Shown here: one piece after another, positions 34,974 through 43,071 of the stretch
Numbering within the stretch: position 1 is the stretch's first letter
How the letters are laid out: every line of letters starts with the position of its first letter
DNA from: Christensenellaceae bacterium
GTDB lineage: Bacteria > Bacillota > Clostridia > Christensenellales > Aristaeellaceae
DNA: 64,000 nucleotides
Reading direction: 5' to 3'
Assembly (NCBI GenBank): GCA_020025205.1
Contig: JAHHSO010000004.1
Span: forward strand, 28,877-92,876
The notes under the pieces: generated by a model
Databases searched by the model: none
What the model saw: the letters and a program-made list of their open reading frames with translations, nothing else
What the model was told of the DNA's origin: nothing
Made by a program: the position numbers and the translations under genes

Positions 34974-35966
34974 ATGATGAAACAGGTACTGAGCGTCATT
35001 GTGTGGATTGCAGCGCTCTGCTTCTGCCTCTTTTTTGCCGACAAGCTGATGCGGCGCGACGATACGGCGCGAAAATTCAACCCTTTCTTTGATGAAAAGC
35101 AGCCCATTGATGTCTTTTTTATGGGCACAAGCCGCATGCTGGACGGCGTTTCTCCCATGGAGCTATGGCGGGATACCGGCATTACTTCCTATAATATGGC
35201 CAGCTCGTCCGAATGTCTGGGCATGACAGAGTGGGTGCTTCGTCTGGCCATGGACGTTCACAAGCCCAAAGTTGCCGTGATTGACGTGTACTATATCGAC
35301 AAGGCTCTCGATGCTGCATGGACATATCCCTATCGCCATTTGTTTCTGGATGCAGTTCCTTTTTCCAAAGCCAAATTTGATGCTGTGCGTGCCACCCTGC
35401 CCGAAAGTGAATGGCTGGAATTTCTCATGCCCTTTTCTCTCTATCATGGGCGCTGGGACGAAATTCTCTCTGGAAAAACAGCCCGCATGATCGACTGCGA
35501 ACCTTTCATGATGGGTTTTGAGCTGCGTCTTGGACACACGATTCCAGAAGATTATCCGCGCACACACGACATGGACACTTCCGAACAGCCAGGCACGGAA
35601 GCACTGCGCCGAATCGCTGCACTTTGCCGCGAAAACGGTATTGAACCGCTGTTCATTTCCATTCCCGCCCCTGTTTCAGAAGACATGCAAAAAAAGCTGA
35701 ATGGTGTGCAAATCGTCTGCGATGAACTGGGCGTTCCCTTCCTCAATCTGTACGACATCCCCGATCTGGTCAATTTCAAAACAGACTGCTACGACTCTAT
35801 CGGACATTTGAACCCGGACGGTGCAGCCAAAGTGACCCGCTATCTGGGCGAATATCTTTCCACCCATTATGACCTTGAAGACCGCCGCAATGATCCAGAT
35901 TTTGCCCACTGGAACGATCGCCTTGACCAGTATGAATCATTCCGATCGCTTCACTGGCCCTCTTGA
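34974..35966 (+). CDS. SGNH-type hydrolase/acyltransferase partner of the MBOAT protein
   Basis: 330 residues. An N-terminal membrane anchor (LSVIVWIAALCFCLFFADKL) is followed by an extracellular domain. The nucleophile block is FFMGTSRMLDGVSP and the C-terminal block is YDSIGHLNPDGAAKVTRYLGEYL, which carries the His of the SGNH triad; the partner Asp sits one residue further away than in the usual DxxH. Like AlgJ/AlgX or DltD it would complete acyl transfer outside the membrane. It starts 12 bases after the MBOAT stop; ATG-ATG at the start leaves one codon of ambiguity. Confidence 0.75.
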   Translation: MMKQVLSVIVWIAALCFCLFFADKLMRRDDTARKFNPFFDEKQPIDVFFMGTSRMLDGVSPMELWRDTGITSYNMASSSECLGMTEWVLRLAMDVHKPKVAVIDVYYIDKALDAAWTYPYRHLFLDAVPFSKAKFDAVRATLPESEWLEFLMPFSLYHGRWDEILSGKTARMIDCEPFMMGFELRLGHTIPEDYPRTHDMDTSEQPGTEALRRIAALCRENGIEPLFISIPAPVSEDMQKKLNGVQIVCDELGVPFLNLYDIPDLVNFKTDCYDSIGHLNPDGAAKVTRYLGEYLSTHYDLEDRRNDPDFAHWNDRLDQYESFRSLHWPS

Positions 35967-35990
35967 CAAATCTTCTGGCTTTGGTAAAAT
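35963..35990 (+). promoter_or_regulatory. Predicted promoter of the acpP-acc-fab operon
   Basis: TTGACA and TAAAAT are spaced by 16 bases. The -35 overlaps the stop codon of the SGNH gene, so fatty-acid genes have their own start even though the upstream pair reads into them. No FabT- or FapR-like gene is adjacent. Confidence 0.65.
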
Positions 35991-36026
35991 GTTATCTGTA
36001 CTATTGCTATTAGGAGATATACCGAT

Positions 36027-36260
36027 ATGAATTTTGACAAGCTGAAAGAAGTTATCACTTCTACCCTTCCCAACTGTCCGGAAGATGCGATCACACTGGA
36101 CGCGATGCTCGTGCCGGATGTATGTGCGGACAGCCTGGACACAGTTGAATTGAGCATGGCCATCGAAGATCAGCTGAACGTCACCATGCCAGACGGCCTG
36201 ATGGCGACATTTCTCACCGTGAATGACCTGTTCAAGTACCTGTCTGAGCATGTCGACTGA
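36027..36260 (+). CDS. acpP: Acyl carrier protein
   Basis: 77 residues, acidic, four-helix ACP. The phosphopantetheine attachment site is Ser36 in ADSLDTVELSMAIEDQ. It carries growing acyl chains in fatty-acid synthesis. A weak AGGAGA lies about ten bases before the ATG. Its end overlaps the accD start by 11 bases. Confidence 0.95.
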   Translation: MNFDKLKEVITSTLPNCPEDAITLDAMLVPDVCADSLDTVELSMAIEDQLNVTMPDGLMATFLTVNDLFKYLSEHVD

Positions 36261-37041
36261 CACGTTCACGCCATGTTCGGCCTGCGGTGCGCCCCTGTCC
36301 GCAGCTCAATGGCGTCATCATCTGCGCGTCTGCCCTTCGTGCGGCGCATATCAGCCGCTCGGTGCGCACGAGCGGCTTGATCTCGTTCTGGACGAGAATT
36401 CCAAAGTGGAACTGGATAAGGATCTCTTCGGAAACGATCCTCTGTCCTTTGCGGGCTATTCTGCCAAGCTTGCCTCTCTTCAGGAAAAGACCGGTCTGAC
36501 GGAGTCTGCCGTCACCGCCCTTGGCACAATCGAACACATGCCCGTCGTCATAGGCGTCATGGACAGCCGTTTTCTGATGGGCAGCATGGGCATCGCTGTG
36601 GGCGAAAAGATCACAAGGGCTGTTGAACTTGCACACGAAAGACATCTGCCGCTGATTCTCTTTTGTGCCAGCGGCGGTGCAAGGATGCAGGAAGGCATTT
36701 ACAGTCTCATGCAGATGGTCAAAACCAGTGCCGCTGTCGCTGATTTTCAGGCGGACGGCGGGCTGTACATCAGCGTCCTCACCCACCCGACAACGGGCGG
36801 TGTCATCGCCAGCTTTGCCAGCCTTGGAGACATCACGCTCGCCGAACCGGGCGCGCTGATCGGCTTCACCGGCCCGCGCGTCATCGAACAGACCATCGGG
36901 CAGCGCCTGCCCGATGGCTTCCAGCGCAGCGAATTTCAAATGGAGCATGGCTTTGTGGATCAGATTATCCCTCGCAGCGATATGCGTGCAACGCTCGCAA
37001 AACTCCTGCGCCTTCATGAATGCGGGGTGAGCAGCGAATGA
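36250..37041 (+). CDS. accD: Acetyl-CoA carboxylase carboxyltransferase subunit beta
   Basis: 263 residues. The N-terminal zinc ribbon is Cys9, Cys12, Cys28 and Cys31 (CSACG ... CPSCG). The crotonase-like core shows MDSRFLMGSMGIAVGEKITRAVELA, FCASGGARMQEGIYSLMQM, LTHPTTGGVIASFASLGDITLAEPGALIGFTGPRVIEQTI and LPDGFQRSEFQMEHGFVDQII. With AccA it transfers carboxyl from biotin to acetyl-CoA. The start is uncertain; MSTDTFTPCSACG overlaps acpP, and an alternative ATG lies nine codons upstream. accB and accC are not in the window. Confidence 0.95.
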   Translation: MSTDTFTPCSACGAPLSAAQWRHHLRVCPSCGAYQPLGAHERLDLVLDENSKVELDKDLFGNDPLSFAGYSAKLASLQEKTGLTESAVTALGTIEHMPVVIGVMDSRFLMGSMGIAVGEKITRAVELAHERHLPLILFCASGGARMQEGIYSLMQMVKTSAAVADFQADGGLYISVLTHPTTGGVIASFASLGDITLAEPGALIGFTGPRVIEQTIGQRLPDGFQRSEFQMEHGFVDQIIPRSDMRATLAKLLRLHECGVSSE

Positions 37042-37949
37042 TTCGTGATGTTTTGCAGGAACTGTCCGACGTGGAAGAACAAATGCCTTATGCCGACGGG
37101 CAGCTCTTGGGCCAGCTTTCTGCCAGAAGGCTGCAGCTTCTGGATGCCTGTGCGCATTTGACAGCGGAAGACAAGGTCTTTTTGTCCCGCCATGCACACC
37201 GTCCCAAAATAGGTGCCTTCATTTCCGCGCTGTTTACCGATTTCTTTGAGCAGCGCGGCGATCGTCAAGGCAAGGAAGATCCCAGCATTCTGGGCGGCAT
37301 TGCGCTGTTCCATGGCCGTCCTGTCACCGTAATCGGCCATCGCAAGGGCGCAAACCTTGAGGAAAACCTATCCTACAACTTCGGTATGCCTGAACCCGAA
37401 GGATACCGCAAAGCGCTTCGCCTGATGCGGCAGGCTGAAAAATTTCACCGCCCCATCATCACCTTGATCGACACGCCCGGCGCATACCCCGGCATGGAAG
37501 CCGAGTCTCACGGGCAGGGCGAAGCCATCGCCTCCTGTCTTTCACAGATGAGCCGTCTCACCGTGCCTGTCGTCACCGTCATCACCGGCGAAGGCAACTC
37601 CGGCGGTGCGCTCGCTCTGAGCGTAGCCGACCGTCTTCTCATGCTGGAAAACGCCTATTTTGCCGTTTTGACACCAGAAGGCTTTGCCAGCATCCTCTGG
37701 AAAGATGCTTCCAAACGTGCGCAGGCCTGTGAAGTCATGAAACTGACAGCTGACGACCTTCTGAATTTCCACATCATTGATGAAATCATCAGGGAACCTC
37801 TGGGCGGCGCACAACGCAACCCGCAGGCTCTTTATCGCGCGCTGGACGAAGCAATTTCCCGCAATCTGCGGATGCTTTGCAGCGCAGACGGCCATGAACT
37901 GGCTGCAAAACGCCGCCAGCGCTATCGGCAGATTGGACGGTCAATATGA
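37038..37949 (+). CDS. accA: Acetyl-CoA carboxylase carboxyltransferase subunit alpha
   Basis: 303 residues, AccA family. Recognisable are HRPKIGAFISALFTDFFEQRGDR, GHRKGANLEENLSYNFGMPEPEGYRKALRLMRQAEKFHRPIITLIDTPGAYPGMEAESHGQGEAIA and ITGEGNSGGALALSVADRLLMLENAYFAVLTPEGFASILWKDA. It forms the heterotetrameric carboxyltransferase with AccD. The ATG overlaps the accD stop by four bases and its own stop overlaps fabH by four bases. Confidence 0.96.
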   Translation: MIRDVLQELSDVEEQMPYADGQLLGQLSARRLQLLDACAHLTAEDKVFLSRHAHRPKIGAFISALFTDFFEQRGDRQGKEDPSILGGIALFHGRPVTVIGHRKGANLEENLSYNFGMPEPEGYRKALRLMRQAEKFHRPIITLIDTPGAYPGMEAESHGQGEAIASCLSQMSRLTVPVVTVITGEGNSGGALALSVADRLLMLENAYFAVLTPEGFASILWKDASKRAQACEVMKLTADDLLNFHIIDEIIREPLGGAQRNPQALYRALDEAISRNLRMLCSADGHELAAKRRQRYRQIGRSI

Positions 37950-38881
37950 ATGGTTTAAAACTTCTCTCCACCGGCAGAGCTCTGCCCCGCCAAGCCTTCA
38001 GCAATGATTCCATGCGCCAATTTGTGGACACCAGCGACGAATGGATCGCTTCCCGCACCGGCATCAACCAGCGCTACTTCTGCGGCGAGGACGAATCAAC
38101 AACGTCCCTGGCCATTGATGCAGCACGCATGGCGCTTGAGCGCAGCGGCATGGCGCCGGACGACATAGGCTGTGTGCTTGTGGCCACTTCATCCGGCGAA
38201 TACGCCATGCCCAGTACGGCATGTCTCGTCCATGCGGCACTGGGGCTGCCGGAAGACATCCCTGCGATGGATGTCGGCGCAGCCTGTGCAGGCTTTCTGT
38301 TTGCCATGGAAGCCGCGCGCGGCCTGCTTGTCACGTCCGGCAGACGCTGCGCCCTCATCATTGGTGCAGAGCAAATGTCCAGCGTTCTGGACATGAGCGA
38401 CCGCAATACATGCGTTCTCTTTGGAGACGGTGCGGGTGCGGCGATTTTTGAACTGGTTCCCGATGCTGAATATACGAGCATTCAAGGCGTCCGCGGCAGC
38501 GACGCCATCCGCGTTGGCGGCCCATGCCGCGCACAGAAAATGGCGATGGACGGTCAGGCTGTATTTCGCTTCGCCGTTTCTGCCCTTCCTCAGTGCGTCA
38601 ACGACCTGCTCCAAAAAGCCAGCATGACAACGGACGATGTGGACTGGGTGATCTGCCATCAAGCCAATGTACGCATCATTGACTCCAGCATCCGTCGTTT
38701 GAAGATGCCGGACGAAAAATTCTATAAGAATCTCGACCGCTATGCCAACACCAGCGCCGCCAGCATTCCCATTGTCCTGGACGAGATGAACGAAAAAGGG
38801 CTTTTAAAGCCCAACCAGCGGATCATTCTCGTGGGCTTTGGCGCTGGCCTGACATGGGCCGGTGCCATGCTGCGCATTTAA
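37946..38881 (+). CDS. fabH: 3-oxoacyl-ACP synthase III
   Basis: 311 residues. Catalytic triad Cys114 (GAACAGFLFAME), His238 (VICHQANVRI) and Asn268 (ANTSAAS) are all in place, with the C-terminal GFGAGLTWAGAMLRI. It starts fatty-acid synthesis by condensing an acyl-CoA with malonyl-ACP. Translationally coupled to accA. Confidence 0.96.
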   Translation: MNGLKLLSTGRALPRQAFSNDSMRQFVDTSDEWIASRTGINQRYFCGEDESTTSLAIDAARMALERSGMAPDDIGCVLVATSSGEYAMPSTACLVHAALGLPEDIPAMDVGAACAGFLFAMEAARGLLVTSGRRCALIIGAEQMSSVLDMSDRNTCVLFGDGAGAAIFELVPDAEYTSIQGVRGSDAIRVGGPCRAQKMAMDGQAVFRFAVSALPQCVNDLLQKASMTTDDVDWVICHQANVRIIDSSIRRLKMPDEKFYKNLDRYANTSAASIPIVLDEMNEKGLLKPNQRIILVGFGAGLTWAGAMLRI

Positions 38882-38893
38882 GGAGGCATTTTA

Positions 38894-39814
38894 ATGAAAC
38901 TGGCTTTTCTCTACGCCGGTCAAGGCGCACAGCATGCCGGTATGGGCCGCGATCTGTATGAAGCGTTTCCTTCCTTTCGCGCGGCTTTCGATGCTGCCCT
39001 CCTGCCGTTCGACCTGCACAAGCTCTGCTTTGAAGACCCAGATGGTTTGCTCGGGCAGACGCAATATACCCAGCCCTGCATGGTTGCCTTCGCAGCAGGC
39101 GTAACCGCTGTGCTTTTTGAACACGGCATTGTACCGGCATACGCAGCCGGTCTGAGTCTTGGAGAATATAGCGCCCTGCATGCTTCCGGCGTCTTTACCG
39201 CCAAATCTGCCATCGAACTGGCTGCTTTCCGCGGCGCAGAGATGGCAAAGGCTTCCGAAGGTATTCAAAGCGCCATGACTGCCGTGCTTAATCTGGATCG
39301 CGAAACCCTGGCGCACTGCTGTGAAGAAGCAGGCGGCATGGTCCGCATCTGCAACTATAACTGCCCGGGGCAAATTGTGATCGGCGGGGAAGCGCAAGCC
39401 GTCGCGCGCGCAGGGGAATTGGCAAAAGCCGCCGGTGCACGCAGACTGATGCCGCTTCGTGTGAGCGGCCCTTTCCACACCCCGTTGATGCAGCCTGCTG
39501 CCGATGCGCTGCAAAGGCGTTTTGAATCAGAACCGTTTGGCGAGATGCGCATTCCTGTGCTTTTCAACTGTCTGGGCAGTCTTCGCACAGATGAAACGAT
39601 TGCTTCGCTGCTGGTGCGTCAGGTACGCTCCAGCGTCCATATGGAAGAAACCATACGCGAACTGATGCATCTTGGCGTGAATACTGTGGTCGAAATCGGC
39701 CCGGGGCGAGCTCTGTCCGGTTTTGTACGAAAGACTGCCGGAACCAGTATCACATGCTATGCAGCAGAAGATGTTCCAAGCCTCCAAAACGTGTTGACCG
39801 TTCTTGCCCGCTAA
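38894..39814 (+). CDS. fabD: Malonyl-CoA-ACP transacylase
   Basis: 306 residues. It opens with LAFLYAGQGAQHAGMGRDLYE; the nucleophile is Ser88 in AGLSLGEYSALHASG; the catalytic His lies in VSGPFHTPLMQPA. It loads malonyl onto ACP for FabH. GGAGG lies ten bases before the ATG. It is the last gene of this operon; fabG, fabF, fabZ, fabK and accBC are absent here. Confidence 0.96.
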   Translation: MKLAFLYAGQGAQHAGMGRDLYEAFPSFRAAFDAALLPFDLHKLCFEDPDGLLGQTQYTQPCMVAFAAGVTAVLFEHGIVPAYAAGLSLGEYSALHASGVFTAKSAIELAAFRGAEMAKASEGIQSAMTAVLNLDRETLAHCCEEAGGMVRICNYNCPGQIVIGGEAQAVARAGELAKAAGARRLMPLRVSGPFHTPLMQPAADALQRRFESEPFGEMRIPVLFNCLGSLRTDETIASLLVRQVRSSVHMEETIRELMHLGVNTVVEIGPGRALSGFVRKTAGTSITCYAAEDVPSLQNVLTVLAR

Positions 39815-39817
39815 TCG

Positions 39818-39856
39818 AAAAAAACCTGCTTCCTAATTGGCGGAAGCAGGTTTTTT
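39818..39856. terminator. Bidirectional rho-independent terminator
   Basis: AAAACCTGCTTCC and GGAAGCAGGTTTT form a 13-bp stem with A- and T-runs on both sides. It ends the fab operon and the opposing obgE-yhbY transcript. Confidence 0.88.
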
Positions 39857-39907
39857 GATTGGATTGCTTATAAAATCAAGTTAAACAAACAAATCCTGAA
39901 CATTTTC

Positions 39908-40195
39908 TTATGGAAGAACGATCTTCGGATCTTTCTTGCGGGCACGATACATCACAAAACGGCTGCCAATGCACTGAACCGGCTCGGCATTTGTTTTTTC
40001 ACAGAGTGCCGTAATGGCCTCGCGCGCATTCATGGGGCTGTTTTGAAGAACAGTTCCCTTGATTATTTCGCGCGCTTCAAGCGCATCGGACACCTGCTTG
40101 ATCATATTCTCGTTCACGCCATCCTTGCCCACGTGGACAATCGGTTCCATCGTGTTGGCAAGACCGCGCAGATAGGCACGCTGTTTGCTTGTCAT
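39908..40195 (-). CDS. yhbY: YhbY-type CRM-domain RNA-binding protein
   Basis: 95 residues, a single CRM domain: MTSKQRAYLRGLANTMEPIVHVGKDGVNENMIKQVSDALEAREIIKGTVLQNSP. The GKDG-type loop is the RNA-binding turn. YhbY associates with pre-50S ribosomes. It lies 21 bases after obgE and shares its promoter. Confidence 0.95.
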   Translation of the reverse strand: MTSKQRAYLRGLANTMEPIVHVGKDGVNENMIKQVSDALEAREIIKGTVLQNSPMNAREAITALCEKTNAEPVQCIGSRFVMYRARKKDPKIVLP

Positions 40196-40216
40196 ATGTT
40201 TCCCCTTTTCTCTGTA

Positions 40217-41476
40217 TTACTCGACAAAATCGAATTCCATTCCGTCGATCACAACGGTGTCGCCCTCTTTTGCGCCTTCACTGCGCAGGGCATCGATCAC
40301 GCCGCGGTGACGCAGCGTGCGATGGAAATAGTTGAGCGACTCCTGATCGCTGAAATTGACGGAGTTGACGAGCGTCTCCATGGCTGGGCCGGAAACGATA
40401 TACTCGCCGTTTTCTTTGCTGATGGTAAACGGCGCTTCGTCAGTTGCTTCCACAAGCTCCTCTTCCTCAAAGACAAGCGTATCCGGCAGCGTCGGCAGAA
40501 TGCGTACAATCGCGCCCATCAGCTCATCAAAGCCCTTGCGCGTCGCCGCAGAAATCGGGTAAACCTCGATATCCGTGCCCTTGAGATGCTTCTTGAGCCG
40601 CTCAAGGTTTTCCTCTGCACCGGGCAGATCCATCTTGTTGGCGGCAACAATCTGCGGACGCTCAGCCAAGTCGCCATATGCAACCAGTTCATCACAGATG
40701 GCTTCAAAATCCTCCACAGGATCGCGGCCCTCGCTGCCTGCAATATCCAAAACATGCACAAGCAGGCGGGTACGCTCAACATGGCGCAGGAACTGAATGC
40801 CCAGGCCGACGCCTTCACTGGCTCCCTGCACGAGGCCGGGAATATCTGCCATCACAAAATCCGTACCGTATTGGCGGCAGATGCCCAGGTTCGGCGCAAG
40901 CGTAGTAAAGTGATAATTGGCAATCTTTGGCTTAGCCGCCGTAACAACGGAAAGGATGGTGCTCTTTCCAACGTTTGGGAAGCCTACAAGACCCACATCC
41001 GCGATGGACTTGAGTTCCAGCTCGAACTCGACAATCTCGCAGCGCTGTCCGGGTTTGGCGAAATTCGGTGCCTGACGGGTCGGCGTAGCAAAGTGCGAAT
41101 TGCCCCATCCGCCGCGGCCACCCTTCAAAAGCACATGCCGCTGACCAGACTCATGCATATCTGCAACAATGCGCCCATCCTCTGCACTGCGCACAATGGT
41201 GCCCACCGGCACCTTGATGACCAGATCATTGCCGCTCTTGCCGCGGCAGAGGTTGGCAGAACCGTTCTGACCATTTTCAGCCGTATACTTTCGCTTAAAG
41301 CGGAAATCCATCAGCGTGTGCTGATTATCGTCTGCCAGAAGAATGATGCTTCCTCCGTTGCCGCCGTCGCCGCCATCCGGGCCGCCGTTCTGAACATATT
41401 TTTCGCGATGAAATGACACCGCGCCGTTGCCGCCGTTGCCGGCTTTGGCAGTGATTTTGACCTGATCGACAAACAT
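40217..41476 (-). CDS. obgE: Obg family GTPase
   Basis: 419 residues in three parts: glycine-rich Obg fold (1-158, with GGDGGNGGSIILLAD), G domain (GFPNVGKSTIL, DIPGLVQGASEGVGLG, NKMDLPGA) and a C-terminal OCT domain (from about 345). It is an essential GTPase linking ribosome assembly, stringent response and sporulation control. The usual upstream rplU-ysxB-rpmA genes are absent; obgE has its own consensus promoter 60 bases upstream. Confidence 0.98.
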   Translation of the reverse strand: MFVDQVKITAKAGNGGNGAVSFHREKYVQNGGPDGGDGGNGGSIILLADDNQHTLMDFRFKRKYTAENGQNGSANLCRGKSGNDLVIKVPVGTIVRSAEDGRIVADMHESGQRHVLLKGGRGGWGNSHFATPTRQAPNFAKPGQRCEIVEFELELKSIADVGLVGFPNVGKSTILSVVTAAKPKIANYHFTTLAPNLGICRQYGTDFVMADIPGLVQGASEGVGLGIQFLRHVERTRLLVHVLDIAGSEGRDPVEDFEAICDELVAYGDLAERPQIVAANKMDLPGAEENLERLKKHLKGTDIEVYPISAATRKGFDELMGAIVRILPTLPDTLVFEEEELVEATDEAPFTISKENGEYIVSGPAMETLVNSVNFSDQESLNYFHRTLRHRGVIDALRSEGAKEGDTVVIDGMEFDFVE

Positions 41477-41527
41477 ATTTTCTCTCCCTTGGACCTCGCC
41501 TGAACTCTTTCTTAGACTATCCGAAAA

Positions 41528-41556
41528 ATTATAACCTTAAACAGACCTTTCGTCAA
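41528..41556 (-). promoter_or_regulatory. Predicted promoter of obgE-yhbY
   Basis: On the minus strand TTGACG and TATAAT are spaced by 17 bases. Confidence 0.85.
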
Positions 41557-41659
41557 GCATTTTCAGGGCAATCCGTCAGTTTTTGGGCGTTCTTCTGGCC
41601 ATTTTCTGCTTCAAAACAGAAAAAAACCGAAAATATCATAGAAAAAGCGAAAGAAATGC

Positions 41660-41688
41660 TTGCTTTTGGAAAGAGAATGTGGTAACAT
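41660..41688 (+). promoter_or_regulatory. Predicted promoter of rpsF-ssb-rpsR
   Basis: TTGCTT and TAACAT are spaced by 17 bases. The 70-base leader before rpsF may hold autoregulatory structure, but none is clear by eye. Confidence 0.65.
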
Positions 41689-41758
41689 ACATAACTGGCA
41701 CATCCTTGTTCTGCATGGAACATTGCAGAGCCAGAGTCCAAAAGGAGGTGAAAGGATC

Positions 41759-42124
41759 ATGAATAAGTACGAACTGATCTACATCATTGATACCACCCTC
41801 GAAGAGACTGCCCGCAAGGAGCTCGTCGAGAAGGTCAATGGCATCATCGCTGCCAATGGCGGCGAGGTTGAGAAGGTTGAAGAGTGGGGCAAGCGTCGTC
41901 TGGCCTACGCTATCAACTACAAGACCGAAGGTTACTACGTGTACGTTGCTTTCAACGGCACCGCTGCGCTGCCGAAGGAGCTCTCCCGTAAGCTCGGCAT
42001 CAACGAGAGCGTTGTTCGCTCCCAGATCGTCAAGCTGCTCGAAAAGAAGAGCAGCGTCAAGCCGCGTCCGGCTCACGTCGCTCCCGCGACCGAAGAGACC
42101 GAATCTTCTGCGACTGCTGAATAA
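41759..42124 (+). CDS. rpsF: 30S ribosomal protein S6
   Basis: 121 residues. MNKYELIYIIDTTLEETARKELVEKVNGIIAANGGEVEKVEEWGKRRLAYAINYKTEGYYVYVAF is canonical S6. The acidic, Ala-rich tail (TEETESSATAE) extends a little beyond the core. AAAGGAGGTG precedes the ATG; the longer upstream frame covers the promoter. First gene of the rpsF-ssb-rpsR operon. Confidence 0.98.
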   Translation: MNKYELIYIIDTTLEETARKELVEKVNGIIAANGGEVEKVEEWGKRRLAYAINYKTEGYYVYVAFNGTAALPKELSRKLGINESVVRSQIVKLLEKKSSVKPRPAHVAPATEETESSATAE

Positions 42125-42156
42125 GAGCGTCTTTTGATTAAGAGGATACAGAGCAT

Positions 42157-42597
42157 ATGAATAAGGTATATTTGATCGGCAACCTGACCCGTGACCCGGA
42201 GATGAGATCGACTCAGGCCGGCATTCCCGTCTGTAATTTCAGCATTGCGGTCAACCGCCGCTTCCGAAATTCTCAGACTGGCCAGCAGGAAACCGATTTT
42301 TTCAACATCGTTGCCTGGCGTCAGCTCGCCGAGCTCTGCAGCCGCTATCTGGCCAAGGGCAGGAAGGTAGCCGTTTTCGGCTCCATTCAGACCCGTACTT
42401 ATGAAGCTCAGGATGGTTCCAAGCGCACTGCGTTTGACATCGTGGCCGATGAAGTCGAGTTCCTGTCCGCAGCCCAGGGCACTGGCGCTCCCGCCGGTGA
42501 ATATCATGCCGCTCCCGCCCCGCGTGCTCAGGCTCCGGCCTATGCGCCCGCGGATTCCGGGTTCACGCAGGTTGACGACGATGAACTTCCGTTTTAA
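42157..42597 (+). CDS. ssb: Single-stranded DNA-binding protein
   Basis: 146 residues. An OB fold (MNKVYLIGNLTRDPEMRSTQAGIPVCNFSIAVNRRF ... FFNIVAWRQLAELCSRYLAKGRKVAVFGSIQTRTY) is followed by a flexible Ala/Pro-rich linker and the acidic tip DDDELPF, which docks replication partners. In its standard place between rpsF and rpsR. Confidence 0.98.
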   Translation: MNKVYLIGNLTRDPEMRSTQAGIPVCNFSIAVNRRFRNSQTGQQETDFFNIVAWRQLAELCSRYLAKGRKVAVFGSIQTRTYEAQDGSKRTAFDIVADEVEFLSAAQGTGAPAGEYHAAPAPRAQAPAYAPADSGFTQVDDDELPF

Positions 42598-42657
42598 TTG
42601 ATCGAGATTACGAATTAAACTGCTGCCGGTTTTATCCGGCTCGAAAGGAGAGTTTCC

Positions 42658-42918
42658 ATGTCTGAGGATCGTGGAGCACGCCGTCCGCGCGGCCGTAAGC
42701 CGCGCCGTAAGGTTTGTGCGTTCTGTGTGGATAAAGTCGAATATATCGACTATAAGGAGTTCCGTGATGTGAATTCCCGTATGCGCCGCAACATCAACGA
42801 GCGTGGCAAGATCATGCCCCGCCGTATGACCGGCACCTGCGCCAAGCATCAGCGTCAGCTGTCCGAGGCTATCAAGCGCGCTCGTGCCATCGCGCTTCTG
42901 CCTTATACCGCTGAATAA
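42658..42918 (+). CDS. rpsR: 30S ribosomal protein S18
   Basis: 86 residues. The basic N-terminus is followed by KVCAFCVDKVEYIDYKEF, then RRMTGTCAKHQRQLSEAIKRARAIALLPYT. The CxxC (with later Cys and His) marks the zinc-binding 'C+' version. GAAAGGAGAG precedes the ATG. Last gene before a terminator. Confidence 0.98.
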   Translation: MSEDRGARRPRGRKPRRKVCAFCVDKVEYIDYKEFRDVNSRMRRNINERGKIMPRRMTGTCAKHQRQLSEAIKRARAIALLPYTAE

Positions 42919-42933
42919 GCCGAAGCACTTATG

Positions 42934-42960
42934 CGCCCTTCCGTTTGGAAGGGCGTTTTT
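42934..42960 (+). terminator. Rho-independent terminator after rpsR
   Basis: CGCCCTTCC and GGAAGGGCG form a 9-bp stem with a GTTT loop and five T. Confidence 0.92.
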
Positions 42961-42978
42961 GTATTTACAGGTTTTTTG

Positions 42979-42987
42979 TGGTATAAT
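42979..42987 (+). promoter_or_regulatory. Extended -10 promoter element for the nucleotide-sugar dehydrogenase
   Basis: TGGTATAAT matches an extended -10 (TGnTATAAT). No good -35 is seen at standard spacing. The start codon is 85 bases downstream. Confidence 0.5.
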
Positions 42988-43071
42988 GAATGCACTTCCT
43001 TCATTGAAGGCTGAACTGTTTGCTTTTCCCCTCGCGGTCAATGATGTTTAAAGGAAAGGATTGAAAATCAG

